Made by a program: the position numbers and the translations under genes. Below the pieces are notes generated by a model. The model searched no databases and was not told where the DNA came from. It saw nothing but the letters and a program-made list of their open reading frames with translations. 64,000 bases of DNA, from positions 3,194,001 to 3,258,000 of the forward strand of contig WARS01000009.1 of NCBI GenBank assembly GCA_008933995.1, written 5' to 3'. Below, piece by piece: positions 25,594 through 38,925 of this stretch. The stretch's first letter is position 1. The number at the start of each line of letters is the position of its first letter. This DNA comes from Datnioides undecimradiatus. Lineage: Eukaryota > Chordata > Actinopteri > Lobotiformes > Datnioididae.

Positions 25594-25610
25594 GGCGCCA
25601 TCTAGTGGCA
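25594..25610 (-). promoter_or_regulatory. Candidate CTCF site, minus orientation
   Basis: GGCGCCATCTAGTGGCA fits the reverse form of the vertebrate CTCF core (GCGCC-MYCT-RGTGG). It lies between myoz1 and synpo2l, about 2.6 kb below the synpo2l stop. Motif match only; occupancy is unknown. Confidence 0.4.
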
Positions 25611-26159
25611 CAATCTAGAATAACTTGCATGAATGCACAAAAAGTACAGCATGTCATGAAATGTTTTCAAAAATGTTTTATCTCCTATATATTCTCCTTT
25701 AACCCCAAGAAGTAAGGTCAGCTTCCTCTTATCTTAATCAATTTTATTCAATTAAAGTCTGGATATTGTGATTTCCTTTGCATCTGAACTGAATATGTGT
25801 AACCTTGATTAACCTTGAAGGAAAAACAGGACTGTAAATTTTACTTTCTAAATTTTTTGTAGTGCAGTGTAGCAGTTTTTATTTGTGAAAACTGAGTTCT
25901 CTATCTGACAAAACCCTCTTTCTAATGAAATCCAAGTCTCTTTAACTTTTTTTTGAAGTACTCAAACCAACCCTAAAAAGTATGTGAAACTAAAGCCCTG
26001 CTTTATGAAACAACCCTTGACTGGAACCCTGATAGCATTGCACTTAATTGTAGGTTAAATCTTTATCAGCTAAAAGTGAGATATGTTATTTATTCATTCA
26101 TTCATGTTCAGATGGTCTTGAGTTAATAAAGTCCATGGTGTGATTAAAAATAAATACCA

Positions 26160-26166
<7 letters not shown>

Positions 26167-26207
<41 letters not shown>
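26167..26207 (+). repeat. GT microsatellite, about 20 units
   Basis: A pure (TG)n tract between the two CTCF-like motifs in the intergenic region between myoz1 and synpo2l. Confidence 0.9.
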
Positions 26208-26210
<3 letters not shown>

Positions 26211-26369
26211 TTTCTACTGTAAAAACAGGCTGTAAAAAGAAAGTTTTTATAGATCAACATGATTTTATTAACTCTAATATACCATCACAGTGCTCATTTA
26301 TAAATATTATAGATTAATGCATGCATGCATGTACAGTACATTAAAGAAAAGTGCAGGATTACACATTCA

Positions 26370-26383
26370 GCAGCAGGGGGCAA
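26370..26383 (+). promoter_or_regulatory. Candidate CTCF site, plus orientation
   Basis: GCAGCAGGGGGCAA matches 12 of 14 positions of the CTCF core CCASYAGRKGGCRS. It points away from the site at 25594-25610, about 770 bp to the left. Confidence 0.35.
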
Positions 26384-28224
26384 TATAAAATCAAATGTGT
26401 CAGAACTGGAGCGCTTTTAAATATAATTTTATGCCTCTATACATTTTATTTCTAAGGTCAGAAGAGACTTTAATAACAAGCATTTTCACACTTATTATTT
26501 AATCCAGCCACATTCAGAAACACGTGTATCATATTTTACACCTCAACACAACTAGTTCCACATTCACAGATTTGTTTTTAGCTGAATTCTATGAAAACGG
26601 GAAAATGTTTTAAGAGAAACTGTATTTTAAAATTTATAAAAAACAAAACCAAATTTCCCCAGGAGTTCCACAGCGCAAACAGAATATCTCCATTAACATA
26701 CCTTTATCTCAAGTTATGTTATCCTAACTTTGAAATACTAATGGTTGTTAATGAAAAAACACTAGCTAAAGATCTGTGCTTCTTTCAGTTTCTTTCGTTT
26801 TACCAACAAACTGTAGGCACCAAACTTTCCTGCCCATCTTCCTTGAACGTCTACAGGCTATGGGATTTCATAACTATGTACAATCCAACCACAAGTCTCA
26901 ATTTTATTTTTTCTCAGTTGAAATAGCAGGCTATCACCTAATTCTTTGAACTGGTTTGCCCGTATACGGTCAAAATCCCCCTCCACACAGCCACTTTCAA
27001 TACTTGAACCCTTAAATAAATGCTGGTGCCTCTCAATCATTCAACTTCCCCTTGAACCACTTCAGATAAAATAATTAAAAACAGAACGAAATACACAATC
27101 CTTCATCTTGTTACTTGTTTAATAAAAGTTAAGAATTTACACATATCTGCAAAGATCACACTCATACTAAAAAAGCTGTGGTGTGCTAAGTGGCAATTGG
27201 AAACCGTGATATCCAGTGTCAAGTGTACATTCAGTGACAGCCTAGGCACTTGTTGAATGTGACCCATGCTAAAAAGATAGCATTTCTGTCTGGCTATAGT
27301 GAGCAGAGATATTTGGTGCAGCCTTGCCAACACTTGCAAGAGAAAACCTGATCTTCACATATAGTTCCACTGTGAGCTGAGGCATTTGAAACCATTTCAC
27401 AATTTTTGAAAGGTCATTCATTATCAAAACCCATGGATATGAAGTCAAGGTCAACAAGGATTTCTTCATGATAATGCTGCAGACAGAGTGGGTAAAACAT
27501 ATCATATCATTTAGTAGGACAAGTAGTGAATAACAGAATTACATATTTAAAGATAAAAGTCTGCAATTTTTTTTCTTTATGATCCTCCACCTCTCACATA
27601 CTATAAAGAAAATCTTCAATGAATTAATCCTATGGCCAGACCTGCATCTATTCATTTTCAACATCTTTCAGACATTTCAAGTTTCAAAGAATATTCAGTA
27701 CAGGCTCTGTTTAGACAGTATTTCTGCTACATTAGTAGAAAGAGAGCTCCAGAAGCCTTACACAAACCTCCCCCAGGACAGGCATATGGTGGACTAAACA
27801 GCACACAGTATGTGCTAGTATTCACTAGTATTTGTCACTCCAATACATGTGTGAGTAAATGTGTGGCAGCAAAGTGAATGGGATAAGCAGCATTTTGAAC
27901 AGCAAGTAGATATATTAAAATATCCATGTTCTAACACATTTCACAAACTTGACTTTTCTGGATTTCAACTTTAGACTGTCTCATTTTATCACTGTTTACA
28001 GTTGAATTTGGGGCTGTAGGGCAGATTATTTTGATTGTGTTGCTTTTTTTATTGATCGATGTAATGAAGAAGTGCCCATCACGATTTCCCAAATTCTAAC
28101 ATGAGAGCTTCAAAATGCTTGTTTGACCAACCACCCATAACACAGACATGTACAATTTACAATGATATACGAAGAGAAACACAAAATATCATTACTTTTG
28201 AGAAACTGGAGCCGATAAATGTAT

Positions 28225-28230
28225 TTATTT
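28225..28230 (-). terminator. synpo2l: Candidate synpo2l polyadenylation signal AATAAA
   Basis: TTTATT on the plus strand, 67 nt beyond the stop codon. Another hexamer lies at 28046-28051. A very short 3' UTR or use of the later signal are both possible. Confidence 0.35.
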
Positions 28231-28296
28231 TTTACTTGAAAAGACATTTTAGTACATGAAGATGTCCAAGTGTGGCAGTGACTGATTCACTGCTGT

Positions 28297-31200
28297 TCAC
28301 ATTGCCCCTGGCCTCCAGACTTTGGGCTGAATGCCTCCCTTGGTGGCAACAAAACGTGGTTTGGGTGCCTGAACTGGGTCAGACTTGAGTGGAGGCAAAG
28401 AGGCAAGGATACTAAGCTCAGGGGCACTCTGGAACTGCTTGGCTGACTGAAGCCCAGTGGTGTATGATACTGGAGTGTAAGGTGTGGGGACTGCGTGGGG
28501 CACAGGGTTTGAAATAGGGGTGGTAGAGAATTTTGGGAGGCTGGGCAGTCCAGTTGGTTGGGAGGCAGGTGAAGCTGGGGCTGGGGCACTGACTGGTGAT
28601 GTTATCACAGGAGCCGGGGTTGGATTGAAGAGAGCAGGAGGTGGGGATGCCATGCCAGAATGAGTTAAACGTTCTCCAAGGGTAGTAGCTGAGCGGGGTG
28701 CAATAACTTTGGGAGCCAGAGTGGGTGCTGACATGGGTGTTGGAGTGGAGAATCGCTTGACTTCAAAGACACGAGCTGTTTTGATAGGGATCTGCCTAGG
28801 TGATGTTAATGAACTCCCCACCATTGTTGTTGTGTAGTCACCCTGCTGCTGCCTCTGGGTCTGGTAAGAGGGCATAGATGATAGATTAGCTGCACTTCCT
28901 CCATAGTTGAACATGGCAGAGTTGAGCTGGTAGGGCTGTCTTCTCATGAAATCCAGAGCCTTGATGCCCTCTCTTTGCGAACCTCCTCTACCCTTGCTGT
29001 CTGGCTTTCCTACATCCCTTTGAGGCCCAGTGGGGATAGAGGGGGCCAAGAGGGGGTTGTACCCAATGGGTGGAGGAGCACGGACATTTGGGGAGTATTT
29101 CCACTGAGAGGGAATGGATGTATTGGTCGTGAAGTTAAGGGGTTGGGCTGTACTGTGTGAACCAACTTCCTGCTGGTAAGGGGTCTCAACTGGGGTGTCC
29201 ACTACATACATACCCATGCGGCTCTGCCTGCGGGCAAACAGCTCAGCCCCTTTACCCCCTGCTTGGAGAAACTGTGGTGCCTCATGGACGACCCTAGGTT
29301 TGGGTGCCACTGGAGGAGGTGCCCGTCCAATCCCAGCCTCACCCATCTTTTCCTCATCAGTACCATCATAAATAGTCTCAGAAAGTGGTTGCCCATATTT
29401 ATGTCTGCTGGACCTGTCATCCAGGTTCTGCACCATGGACAATAGATCAGGATTTGGGGATTTCTTTGTGACATCTGGCACATTGAACATAGGTTTAGGT
29501 TTGCCACTACGCCGCCGAGCCTCAAGTAAGATTCCTGTACGACCTGTTGGACCAGGAACAGGGGTTGGGGCAACAGCTTCTGACTGGGAGACTACTGACA
29601 CTGTACCTACATTGGCCATAGAAGACTGAGGTGGATGGGGGTGAGTAACTGGCACTTGAAGTGGAGGCAATGGGACAACTGCGTCAGTTAAATTAGGAAT
29701 TTGAGATACAAGAGGAATTGGTGCTGGAGCCACTGGTGCTTGTTGAGCAAGGGGCATTGAAGGCATACACACTGGAGGGACAGTTGGAGCTTGATGAACA
29801 GCAGGTATTGGTGGTGATGACTGCATTTTCTCTGCTGAGGTAGAAGTGGCTGGAGGTTGAAAGGTAGCAAGAGCTTCTGGTGTTGGAGCCAGAGGACCTT
29901 GTGGTACAGAGGATGGTGGGGAGAACACTGGCAGATGCATTGGGGCTGGTTGTGTTGGTACAGACGTCACATTAATGCTTACTTCAGAGGCAGAGGAAAA
30001 TGGTGGTGGTACGACAGCTGCTGAGGCAGGACGCTGGGTGGTCTTAGCAACAGGTGGGCGGAAAGTTACTGGGGCAGTTGCAGCTCTTATGCTGATAAAG
30101 CCAGGAGTGAAAGGCCGTGCAGTTCTGTTGAGAACATTACTACTTGGTAATTCCGGTAATGGTGTTTCAGTTGGTGGTGCAGGTCTGGCCACAATACTCA
30201 CTGGAGCAGTGGCTGGTTTGGGTGCCACAGGTGGCGGTGGCATCACCGTGCAAGCTGTACCTGTAGAGTAGGATATGTCACCGTTAGACATTCCATGGGC
30301 TGCAACTGGACCTGGAGCCTGTGGAAGCTCTTGCTGTATGGGTGCAGGGGCAGGACTAATCATTTGCTGAGGCTGGTAGTTTGCTTGCATCTGTGGCTGT
30401 ACCTCTGGATGCAAGTGATAGATCTGAGCCTGTTCCTGGATTTGAGACTGTGGTGGTGCCTGTGGTTGAGCTGCTTCTACTCTCTTGGCATGCTCAGCAG
30501 CCCTTTTTCTCTGTTGTTCAAACAACTGGGCACCCTTGCCTGCAGTTTCACTTAGACCTGGACTTGGAGCATCCTCTGCCCCATCACCACGACCTTCAGA
30601 GCCTGCAGTTGCCCTCTTCTCCAGCATATCCAAGTAGTCACTATCCCAAGTTGGGTCAGGAAGTGCCGAAAAGCCCTCTTCATCAAACTCTGATTCACTG
30701 CCAGGGAACACCCCATCTTCCTCTTGTGAGTCCCTACACCTATCCTCATCCACACTTCCAAAGCTGGTGAGGGTGTACTTTTTGGAACGCTGCCGCCTCT
30801 TCTTAAACATCAGCACCCCCTTGGAGTGAGGGTTGGGAGCATCTGTCAGTAGGGACGCGATTGTTCGGCACTTGCTTTTGGCTTCCTTCACATGCTTGTC
30901 TTGCTGTGTATCCCCTCGGTTCAGTTCTGCAGGGTATGAAAGCCATAGCTATTAGGGGTGGTTTCAAAAAAGATAAAAGATAACATAGGATAATATAAAA
31001 TAAAAATAACATAAGCACTGCAGAAAAGTCAGAGTATTTTAAATTAACAGAGTTAATCAAGAACTGACTCTGACATGAGCAACTTAACCTCTTCTGACTG
31101 CCATGCCTTCAGCAGGCATCCATCTCTTAACTTGCTACAGGAGTGCTTCCAGGAAAATTCCATGCAAGCCTTCAGCTTCTCACATTAGCTGGGGTGAGGG

Positions 31201-34200
31201 ATAAATTTGCACATTATTATGTCCTATGTACCTTGACATCTAACTTAACCAAAAATATTTGCAAGCTAGTGGAAAGTTGCATGTTATAGGTGACTGGAAG
31301 GAGAACATCAAAGGGTAGCCATGACATATCCTTTAACTTGTTATGGTATTAAGCAGATTAACATAGGCAACCTAATTCTGTTAACCCTAATATGCACTGT
31401 GATGTGAAAGGGAGTTCTTAAGTTGTCTAGGACAGCGTCCCTAAGTAGGACATTAGAATGGTAAACCTGCACTCAGTGATGGCAAGAGGGATTTGCAAGA
31501 GGAAATTTATTTAGTTCTTAAAACATCCCATTGACTTTAAATAGCCCACCTCTGTCCTTTTCCTGTGCTTTTTATGGATGATAGACAGGATGACAAGTTG
31601 TAGGAAAGAATGTTTGGTCAGTGACAGTGCTCTGTATCTGTTCCATCGCTGTATTGAGTTTTTGACCTCTTTTCAAAGTTCGTGAATAGCAAAAACAGAA
31701 ATACATGGCTTGTTTATTTTTCAGTCTTCACCATGTAGAAATGATTTAATGTGAAAGATGCTCAACATAGTGACAACATCTGCTTCCTTCTGTGACATCT
31801 TCAACTGCAGGTCAAGGTGACTATTGTTCTTTTTATATCTGTGTCACACCATAATTTTATACAGCTTAATGGAAATACATGTTAGTGAATTTGACACATT
31901 GTGGTTAGAGTCAACCTTTGCCAGGCTCTCGCAGAATATATTTGTTTGTGCTGTTTTATAAAGTTGGTAAATTGCAAAATGTGTGGACAGAGAGAGAAGT
32001 GAGAGTAAGAGGGACAGAGAAAAGGAAAGTATCCCTACTTTGCTACTTGATACCTAAAAGCAGCTGTAGATGCAGTTCAGTGCTCCCAGACTGATCACTG
32101 GGGTTTTTACACACATAACTGGAGGTAAATATAGTAAACCATACCAGCCCAGCTCTATTTAACAGACTTTGCTTAGGATGAGATCCACGCACACAGGGCT
32201 TAAAAATCTTACAGGTAGCTCTTCAGTTAGTAATGGTGGTTAACTGTCAAGTTGAATGACTAGGATATAGTATTTTTCTTCATTAAGATTCACATCAAGT
32301 TTAAGACAGAATACTATTTCAGTTTGGGGTTTTTTTAATAATAAATGGGTTTCGTCCAAAAAGTTTACTGTTTGAAGAGATAAAATGAGAACAAAGAAGT
32401 AAGATCGGGTGGAGGTATTGCCATTTTAGTTTTCAAGGTATGGGGACTTACTAATGAACCCCCTCCAAAGAAGATGTTTGTCTTGGAGGTTCAGAGGAAT
32501 ATTTGTCTTAAACTTCAAGACAGACGTACTGTGCATACAATCTCTGGCTAGCATACAATGAGAACATTTCCTCCTGTGTTTGAGAATGGAGGGGATCAGC
32601 TGACCTTGACTTCAGTGATGTATTTCAGTGCGGCAAAGCAGATGGCACATGGTAATAATACATAGAATATATAATAAATTATAACCAATTATCACCAATC
32701 AAAATGAACATTCTTGAAAAAAAGGAAAATATGAGGAGAGGGACTCTTGAACCAAACACTTCTATAGAGAATGTATAAGTGAGCGTGGAGGACATATGTG
32801 AACTACAGGGCACTGTCACTGGTTTTCCACAGCTGTACTCACTGGCTTGCTTGGCCTTTTCCATGTAGGTTGTTGTAAGCTCCTCATCAATGGGTTTATT
32901 CACAGGCCCCACCATGGGCACAAGCTGACTGCGAGAGCCCAGCATCAGGGCCTCCTTTGCTCTCTCAGGGGATACCAGTGGCACGTTGGCTAGCTCTAGA
33001 AAGCCACTATCCTCCTCTTGCCCTCCATCCCTTGGCCCCTGGTCATCTGCTGAAGAGATGATGGAGGAGGTCTCAGTGGATGTCTGGGAGGACCACATTC
33101 CTGGACCAGGAGGCTGGTAAATTACCTCCCTACGAGCCACCCCCGGTAGCCCCCCTCCTCCATCTCCGTCACCACCACGTCCATCCAACAATCTAGGGAA
33201 AACATGTGCATCTGGAGCACTGTCATAACCACTCATCTCTGATGTCTCCCCGCCCTCAGGGGAGGCTCGTCCTGTTGGTTTTCCTGGGTTTGAGTTGCTG
33301 GGGCTGCGGCGTTTCTGACGTCGTTGCCTTTCATATCCTGCTACATCTGCATCACTGTCAGTCTCACCGTAGTAAGCCTCACTACCAGGTGGAGATGTCA
33401 GACCACTGGTTAGAGAGGAGCGGCTACGGTGGACCTCACGCACAGGCGCATGGTGGGGATGGGTAGGTGACATGGCACGCAGAGCAGCACGGTACTCTTT
33501 GTCTATACGGGGAGATGGGGCACGGGTCACAAGCACCACGGACTGAAAACCAGCAGGAACCCTGAGAACAAGTGGAGGGTTTAAAGTACTGATGGGGCCA
33601 AATGAGGGCCCTTGCATTTGAATCTTATTTTATAAATGAGGATTTCATTTGTTCACAAGTAAGTAGAGTCTAAGCACAAGCAACAAAAACATTTGTTATT
33701 CCTAAAAACACATGCACATTGTAAACAGTGCATGTTTTGTATCAGACGCAACTCTTTGACGCATGCATAATAGGATTTTTTTTGTCCATTACAATGGGTT
33801 ATTGATATTTCACCACCAGTAAGAGTATAAATCTTTTGTTCCTCTGACCTTTTGACCCTGATGTGTAATACCCCTGGGGAGCTGTCGATGAGGTCCATGG
33901 CCTGAGCATGGGATAGCGTTGCACATGGCTGTTCATTGATGGACACTAGCTCATCAGCCTCTCGCAGCCCAGCCCTGCATGCCTTGCTGCGTTTACGTAC
34001 CTGCACAAGCAAAGTAAGACAGCATTTCAAATACTTAGATAGTTGACAAAAATTGCAAAAAATGTTGAATTCTGATGGTTTGAGTTTTAACCTGTATGCA
34101 AGTCTTTCACATATAAATGCTGACAAATAAATGGGTTACCCAGACTAAATTCTTTCAAACCACAACTCTAGTAAATAAATATTCAAGGTTTGCAGTGATG

Positions 34201-37200
34201 ATCCTAAATGATGCTGGTGAATTTATATTCTTGACTTCAGGTCAAGTCTCAGGTCTACAACTGTGGTTCAAAGAGTTCTAATGCATGAGAGATACCTAAA
34301 AAAGGTTATTCAGCTACTTGGTACAAAATCAACAATCTTTTATGGTCTTCCTTTTATGGTTTTCCTTTCCAAAATTTCCCCCAGTGTTGTATGTTCAGCT
34401 GTTGTAACTGCAGGGACACACACACACACAAAAAAAAAAACCTGACAGAGGTATGTTCCTGTCTGGTCTTGTTTTGTGATAGTGACTGACAGAGAGCAGA
34501 TTTTGTCCTGACAGCTCGATCTTGCTGTGGACATATGCCACATATTGCAGCTTGAGTGAGGCACTCAAACACACTTTAACAGGGAAATGCCAGCCAGCAG
34601 CCATCTTCATTTGGTGCTTTGCTATTTGTGCCCAAGGTCTGTCAGGACCATGGCGTTATGCCCACCTTGAATTGCCTCGGGTCTATGCAAACCATGTCAG
34701 TGTGTCACTTAATTTCAAAAGCAGATTTTTAAAAGACAATGACTGCAATGTTGGTTGCTGTCTAGGAGAGCACTTCCATGTAATACATGAATATTACATG
34801 TTTATATGTGAGATAAAAGGAAGCATTGCTTTGGTTGACCTAATTACTGCAGTTTTCTTTGCAGCTATTCTGGTTGCCTGTAATGAAATCCCACATCCCC
34901 ATTTAGCTAAGCCTTCCTAAGTGGCCTGTGCCTGCTTGTGGTACAGGATGTCAGTTATTCATTTAGTCAGTCACCTTGTGGTTGCAAGTCATAACAGTTA
35001 TAATACTCTTGCATGCTCTCACACACACACCACATAGACTGGTACAAAAATACAAATAAAGTCATATAAATAAACACACAAGCATTTGCATGCAGGCCCA
35101 CAGGCATAAACCCAGCACTGACACACCAGCTCTTTCACTGACGCCCCAAACTGCTCCACCTGTTATGGATAGTATAGTAGGAGACCTGACAAGATAACAC
35201 CTTCCTGCTCTCAGGGGTGAAGGAGCATGTTGTTTTGGATAGTTGGACAGAAACAGCTGTCGTCCACCACCATAAAGGTGATTTGGTGTCCTGTGGCTGC
35301 TCTGTTTACACAAGACCGCATTTTGCATAAGTCAACTATATGTAGGATTAACATTTAAAGGGCAAACATTCTTATAATGCTAAATACTGTCTATGAGAAA
35401 TGAATGTTTTATGAATATGGTAATTGTCTCAAGAAGTAATATCTAGAGGTGCATGACTCCTAACATATTTTTTTATGATAAACAAACCAATTTTTTTTTT
35501 TTTTTAGCTAGTTGATATTTATCCAGTGCATAATTCTTTTTGTTAAATGAGCTTCTTCCATCCATCAACCAGCTCAATGGATAATCAAAGAAAAATCCAT
35601 TGTATGTAGACAAACCCACAAAAGTTTTCAAAGATACTGTCATAGAGGGGCTGGACTGTTCTGGAAAACTGAACAAAGCAGATCATCATAAAACTTTTGT
35701 GAATAGTTCAAACTAGCAAGCAAGCAACTAGCAAACTAGTAAGGAATATATTGTATGTGATATTGTTATACAGTGTGGGGAAAAAAGTAAAATAAGTAAA
35801 CTTTTTAAAGCTACTTAAGGAAAGACTTATTTTATAGTCAAGGCCTAGGCAAGCTGGTTTCATTCCTCTGGCCATTTATAATCAGCTCATGTGGCGCCTG
35901 AGTAGAAACAATGTGCAGTACAACAGAGTTTTACAAACAGACTAGAGGTTTATGAACATTACAAGCATTACGAGCATTTCCTTTGCCTGTGCATCTTCAA
36001 AAAAGTTTAAATTGTTTTCTAAGCAGCAAGATACTGAGTAGTGTGTGTGCAAAAATAGTACATGAAGTCAATTTTTAAGTACTGAGCTGAAACACACACC
36101 TTGGCTGACCCCCTGACCTGCTGCTTCTCAACCAAAAATAGCCAAATGGAAAACTAGTTCTGCTTAGTCAACAATTATTGAAAATATGTATGACTTTATA
36201 TATTTGTGTGATGTACGTACACGTATGCATGCATTATGGGTGCACATGAACCAAACCCCAAACTCGCATATCCAGAGAATAAAATCTCTATATTTCATAG
36301 AGGAGAAGGTTTTTTCTTTAAACAGTAAGGACAAGTTGGGTAGAGTGAAGAGCAGCAACTGTTGATCACGTCACAAGCATGTCACAGATCGTGTTGGCAT
36401 AGATACTGACTGGATATAAACAGCAAAGGCTCAATATGAAGTCAGAAAAAGTAAATATAAGTTGATTGTACACAAGAAATATTTACTAGTTTTTACTTAG
36501 TTGTTTTAGCTTTTTCAGCTTTATCTTCATCTTTTTTTCCTTCTTTAAATTCTCATTAGTCCCTCCATGCAGTATATACCCCACTGGCTTACATGTCAAT
36601 CTTTGCTTTCTCAAATGGAGATCAAGATTCATATCTGGACTGCTTCACTGGTGCCAAATGTGGACACCAAATTCTTGTGAAGAATTTGCTCTAGAGGAGT
36701 AAAGTGAGCTGAGAGGCTCTCCATGAGTGTTGTAAGGTTAAACATTTCCTTTAAACAGTGAGTATTTTCTTTCTTTCTTTCTTTCTTTCAGTGAACCTTT
36801 TTATACAAGCTATGGATGTAACTTTCATAAAGCAATAGAATTTTAGTATTTCATATCAAGGATGTGATAGAAATGTCCCTTTGGTCTGACCAGTGATTAC
36901 ATGGGCTAAATCCAGACGTACATGGCATTCATTGCTCACTTATTGGTCCATATAAATCTCAGGTAACTTGCCAGCTTAAACACTAAGCATGGCTGGAGCG
37001 ATTTGAGTTTCTTATTCAAATGATGATGTAATGGAAACATGCTAAGTTACAAGTGTAAATCAAACCATGGTAGTGGTCAATGGTGTGTTGTGTAATGATG
37101 AAAAGCAGTGTACGCATTTCATTGCTCAAAGTACTGCTGAAGAGTACTTTCAGTTTAGTTTGAAAATTAATTGAAAATTATGGTCATTATTTACTCAACT

Positions 37201-37664
37201 TTCACTAGAACATTGAGCTTCATGCAGTTTAATAAGATAAGAAGTGTGGAAGATATGCAGCAGCGATGCCCCTCAGTCCCAGCTGAACTTAAAGTTTAAA
37301 GTTCACCCAATCAATCAACGGTCTGCCTCTGCATGAAAACCATTCTTAAACAAGATGATGACTCATACTGAGGACCCAAACTAGTATGCATGACAGCCAA
37401 TATTCCATTTCAACTTTCACAGCTCCATAAATTTCCTAATATATCTCAGCTGATGTTTCACTTCTCTTTAGTGAGCATGTTGAATATAACAGTTTTCTAT
37501 TTTGCTCTCAGCAAACCATGAAATGACTGCTTCCATCCAACCTGCTGAGTGACCTGCCTTACCTTAGCCACCTGGAGTGGTTTCTGATGCTCCACGCCTC
37601 CCTGGAGACGAAAGCCCCATGGTGCTCCACCAGACAATGTAATTATCACTTCCTCTGCAACCAT
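28297..37664 (-). CDS. synpo2l: Synaptopodin 2-like protein (CHAP), complete, 4 coding exons
   Basis: SYNPO2L is an actin-associated Z-disc and cardiac/skeletal muscle protein. The exons are 37563-37664, 33849-34000, 32843-33561 and 28297-30926, all with GT-AG junctions in phase: 3603 nt, 1200 aa. Residues 1-85 form a PDZ domain (LSGGAPWGFRLQGGVE..KPLQVAKVRKRSKACRAGLREADELVSIN..IRVKR) with the carboxylate-binding loop PWGF. Then come SEAYYGETDSDAD at about 145-157, LVPMVGPVNKPI, TTTYMEKAKQAK, and KEAKSKCRTIASLLTDAPNP with a basic FKKRRQRSKK cluster at about 365-374. The rest is a long Pro/Ala-rich low-complexity region with ARTGILLEARRR, SWKYSPNVRAPPPIGYNP and IKALDFMRRQPYQL. The C-terminus is PRFVATKGG..VWRPGAM. 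These blocks match human SYNPO2L rather than SYNPO2. The last exon encodes about 73% of the protein. AATAAA (minus, 28225-28230) lies 67 nt after the stop. Confidence 0.96.
30927..32842 (-). other. synpo2l: synpo2l intron 3
   Basis: Donor GCCA then GTGAGTAC; acceptor CATACCCTGCAG. The split codon A+AA gives the conserved Lys325 of KAKQAK-LN. No additional exon or notable repeat is seen. Confidence 0.85.
34001..37562 (-). other. synpo2l: synpo2l intron 1 (splits the PDZ domain)
   Basis: Donor AAG then GTAAGGCA; acceptor TTTGCTTGTGCAG. The intron is phase 0 and separates QVAK from VRKRSKACRAGL inside the PDZ fold. It contains a short A-rich stretch near 34420-34440 and a (TTTC)n tract at 36766-36789; nothing coding is recognised. 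Confidence 0.85.
36766..36789 (+). repeat. TTTC tetranucleotide microsatellite, about 6 units
   Basis: Simple tandem repeat in synpo2l intron 1. Confidence 0.8.
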
Positions 37665-38774
37665 TGTTTAGCTCTCTCTGTAGTTTTTTAGCAGTTTTTT
37701 TCTTTTTCTTGGTTGTTTTCTGCTCTTCTTTGATTTTTATGTTTCATCTGGGGGCCCTTAGTGCATTGGCCCCATGGTCAGCGATCAGGGCCCCCTCAGA
37801 GAGCTCTGACCTGCTCTTTGCCTGCCACACTGTCCGGGTGCTGACTTCTCTCTGAGTCCAGCTTCAAGGCCAATGCTCACACCTGAACACACACGCATGC
37901 ACACACATACTTTTTTTGCACCCACCCCACACCCAGAGTAGGCCAACCATCATAGGGATGCCAAGGGGGAGAGAGAGAGAAGGAGAGAGAAATTTGATGG
38001 GAGGGGGTCTGTGTCTGCTTACACTGAGGAATGCCTGCCCCAAATGAGTGAGGGGAGGGTCCAACGCAACACTTGTCCTGTCACTCAGACCTATGTCACT
38101 GGGTTGTTGATATCCAGACCAAAAATAGGACACCACCTTCACTGCTTTGCCTGGTCATGTGCAGATCAAGGGAAAGTTAACATTCAGAACGTCCAAATGG
38201 CAATGTTTCATATCTGGCTTTACAGCTTTGAGGTCATTACTAACCTTTAGTCAGTTCACAGCTAGCCTCTCAAATCTCAGGGCTGAGACCTGCCACGATA
38301 GGACATTCCTCTCTTGACTAGTTACTTTCAAATACAATTTAGTTTTGTTCAGCAATGAATGATGTAGACAACGACTGTACTGACCTTAACTGCTGAGGCT
38401 GCTGTGTATCCTGCCAGCTCCTGTGAGTCTAGAGACATTCTAGGCTGTCATCATAAAGCCTTTAGGATAAAGACTTATGCAAGCCCTGGATGAACAGCCT
38501 GCATGGTAGCATTGGAATATGTCCAAAGTTAGACATCCACAGTGCTGACTGAATGACAAATACTTGAAACATAGAAAGGAAGCCTGCCTGCTTGTATAAG
38601 ACTGATACAGAGGGGAGATACAAATGGAAGTGACACCTTAAGACACAAATTTATTTGACAAATTGACAGTTTTGACTTCAAAAATCAATCAAAAATCAAA
38701 GACAAATGATATATACCCAGAAATCTGTCACAATCAAGCTACATTCTTACACCTGGCCAATCTCCTACATGTGG

Positions 38775-38925
38775 TGGCAGCTGTGGAGGTTCAGAATTGC
38801 TAGGATCCATCACTATGGCACCATGGATGTTTGTACTAAATTTCATCCATTCAGTAGATGTTGAGATAAGTCTGGACCAGACTGACAGATTGGCAGAGTG
38901 ACATTGACATCCCCAGAGCCAGTCC
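38775..38925 (+). mobile_element. Teleost interspersed repeat fragment
   Basis: Contains GGATGTTTGTACTAAATTTC, ATCCATTCAGTAGATGTTGA, GATAAGTCTGGACCAGACTG and GACATCCCCAGAGCCA in the order typical of a very common fish repeat that reads through 'ATGAATGTCTGTACCAAATTTCATGGCAATCC'-like wording. Diverged copy, family not named. Confidence 0.6.

Larger units (their letters stand above)
21400..28224. other. Intergenic region between myoz1 and synpo2l
   Basis: No conserved coding exon is recognisable. The part up to about 23.05 kb is probably the first intron and promoter of myoz1. The remainder is AT-rich with a (GT)20 microsatellite at 26167-26207, a tandem duplication of a GATTTTGATTTGTTTATGG-like unit near 24704-24750, an AT-rich palindromic patch near 23940-23985 and two CTCF-like motifs. 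Confidence 0.55.
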
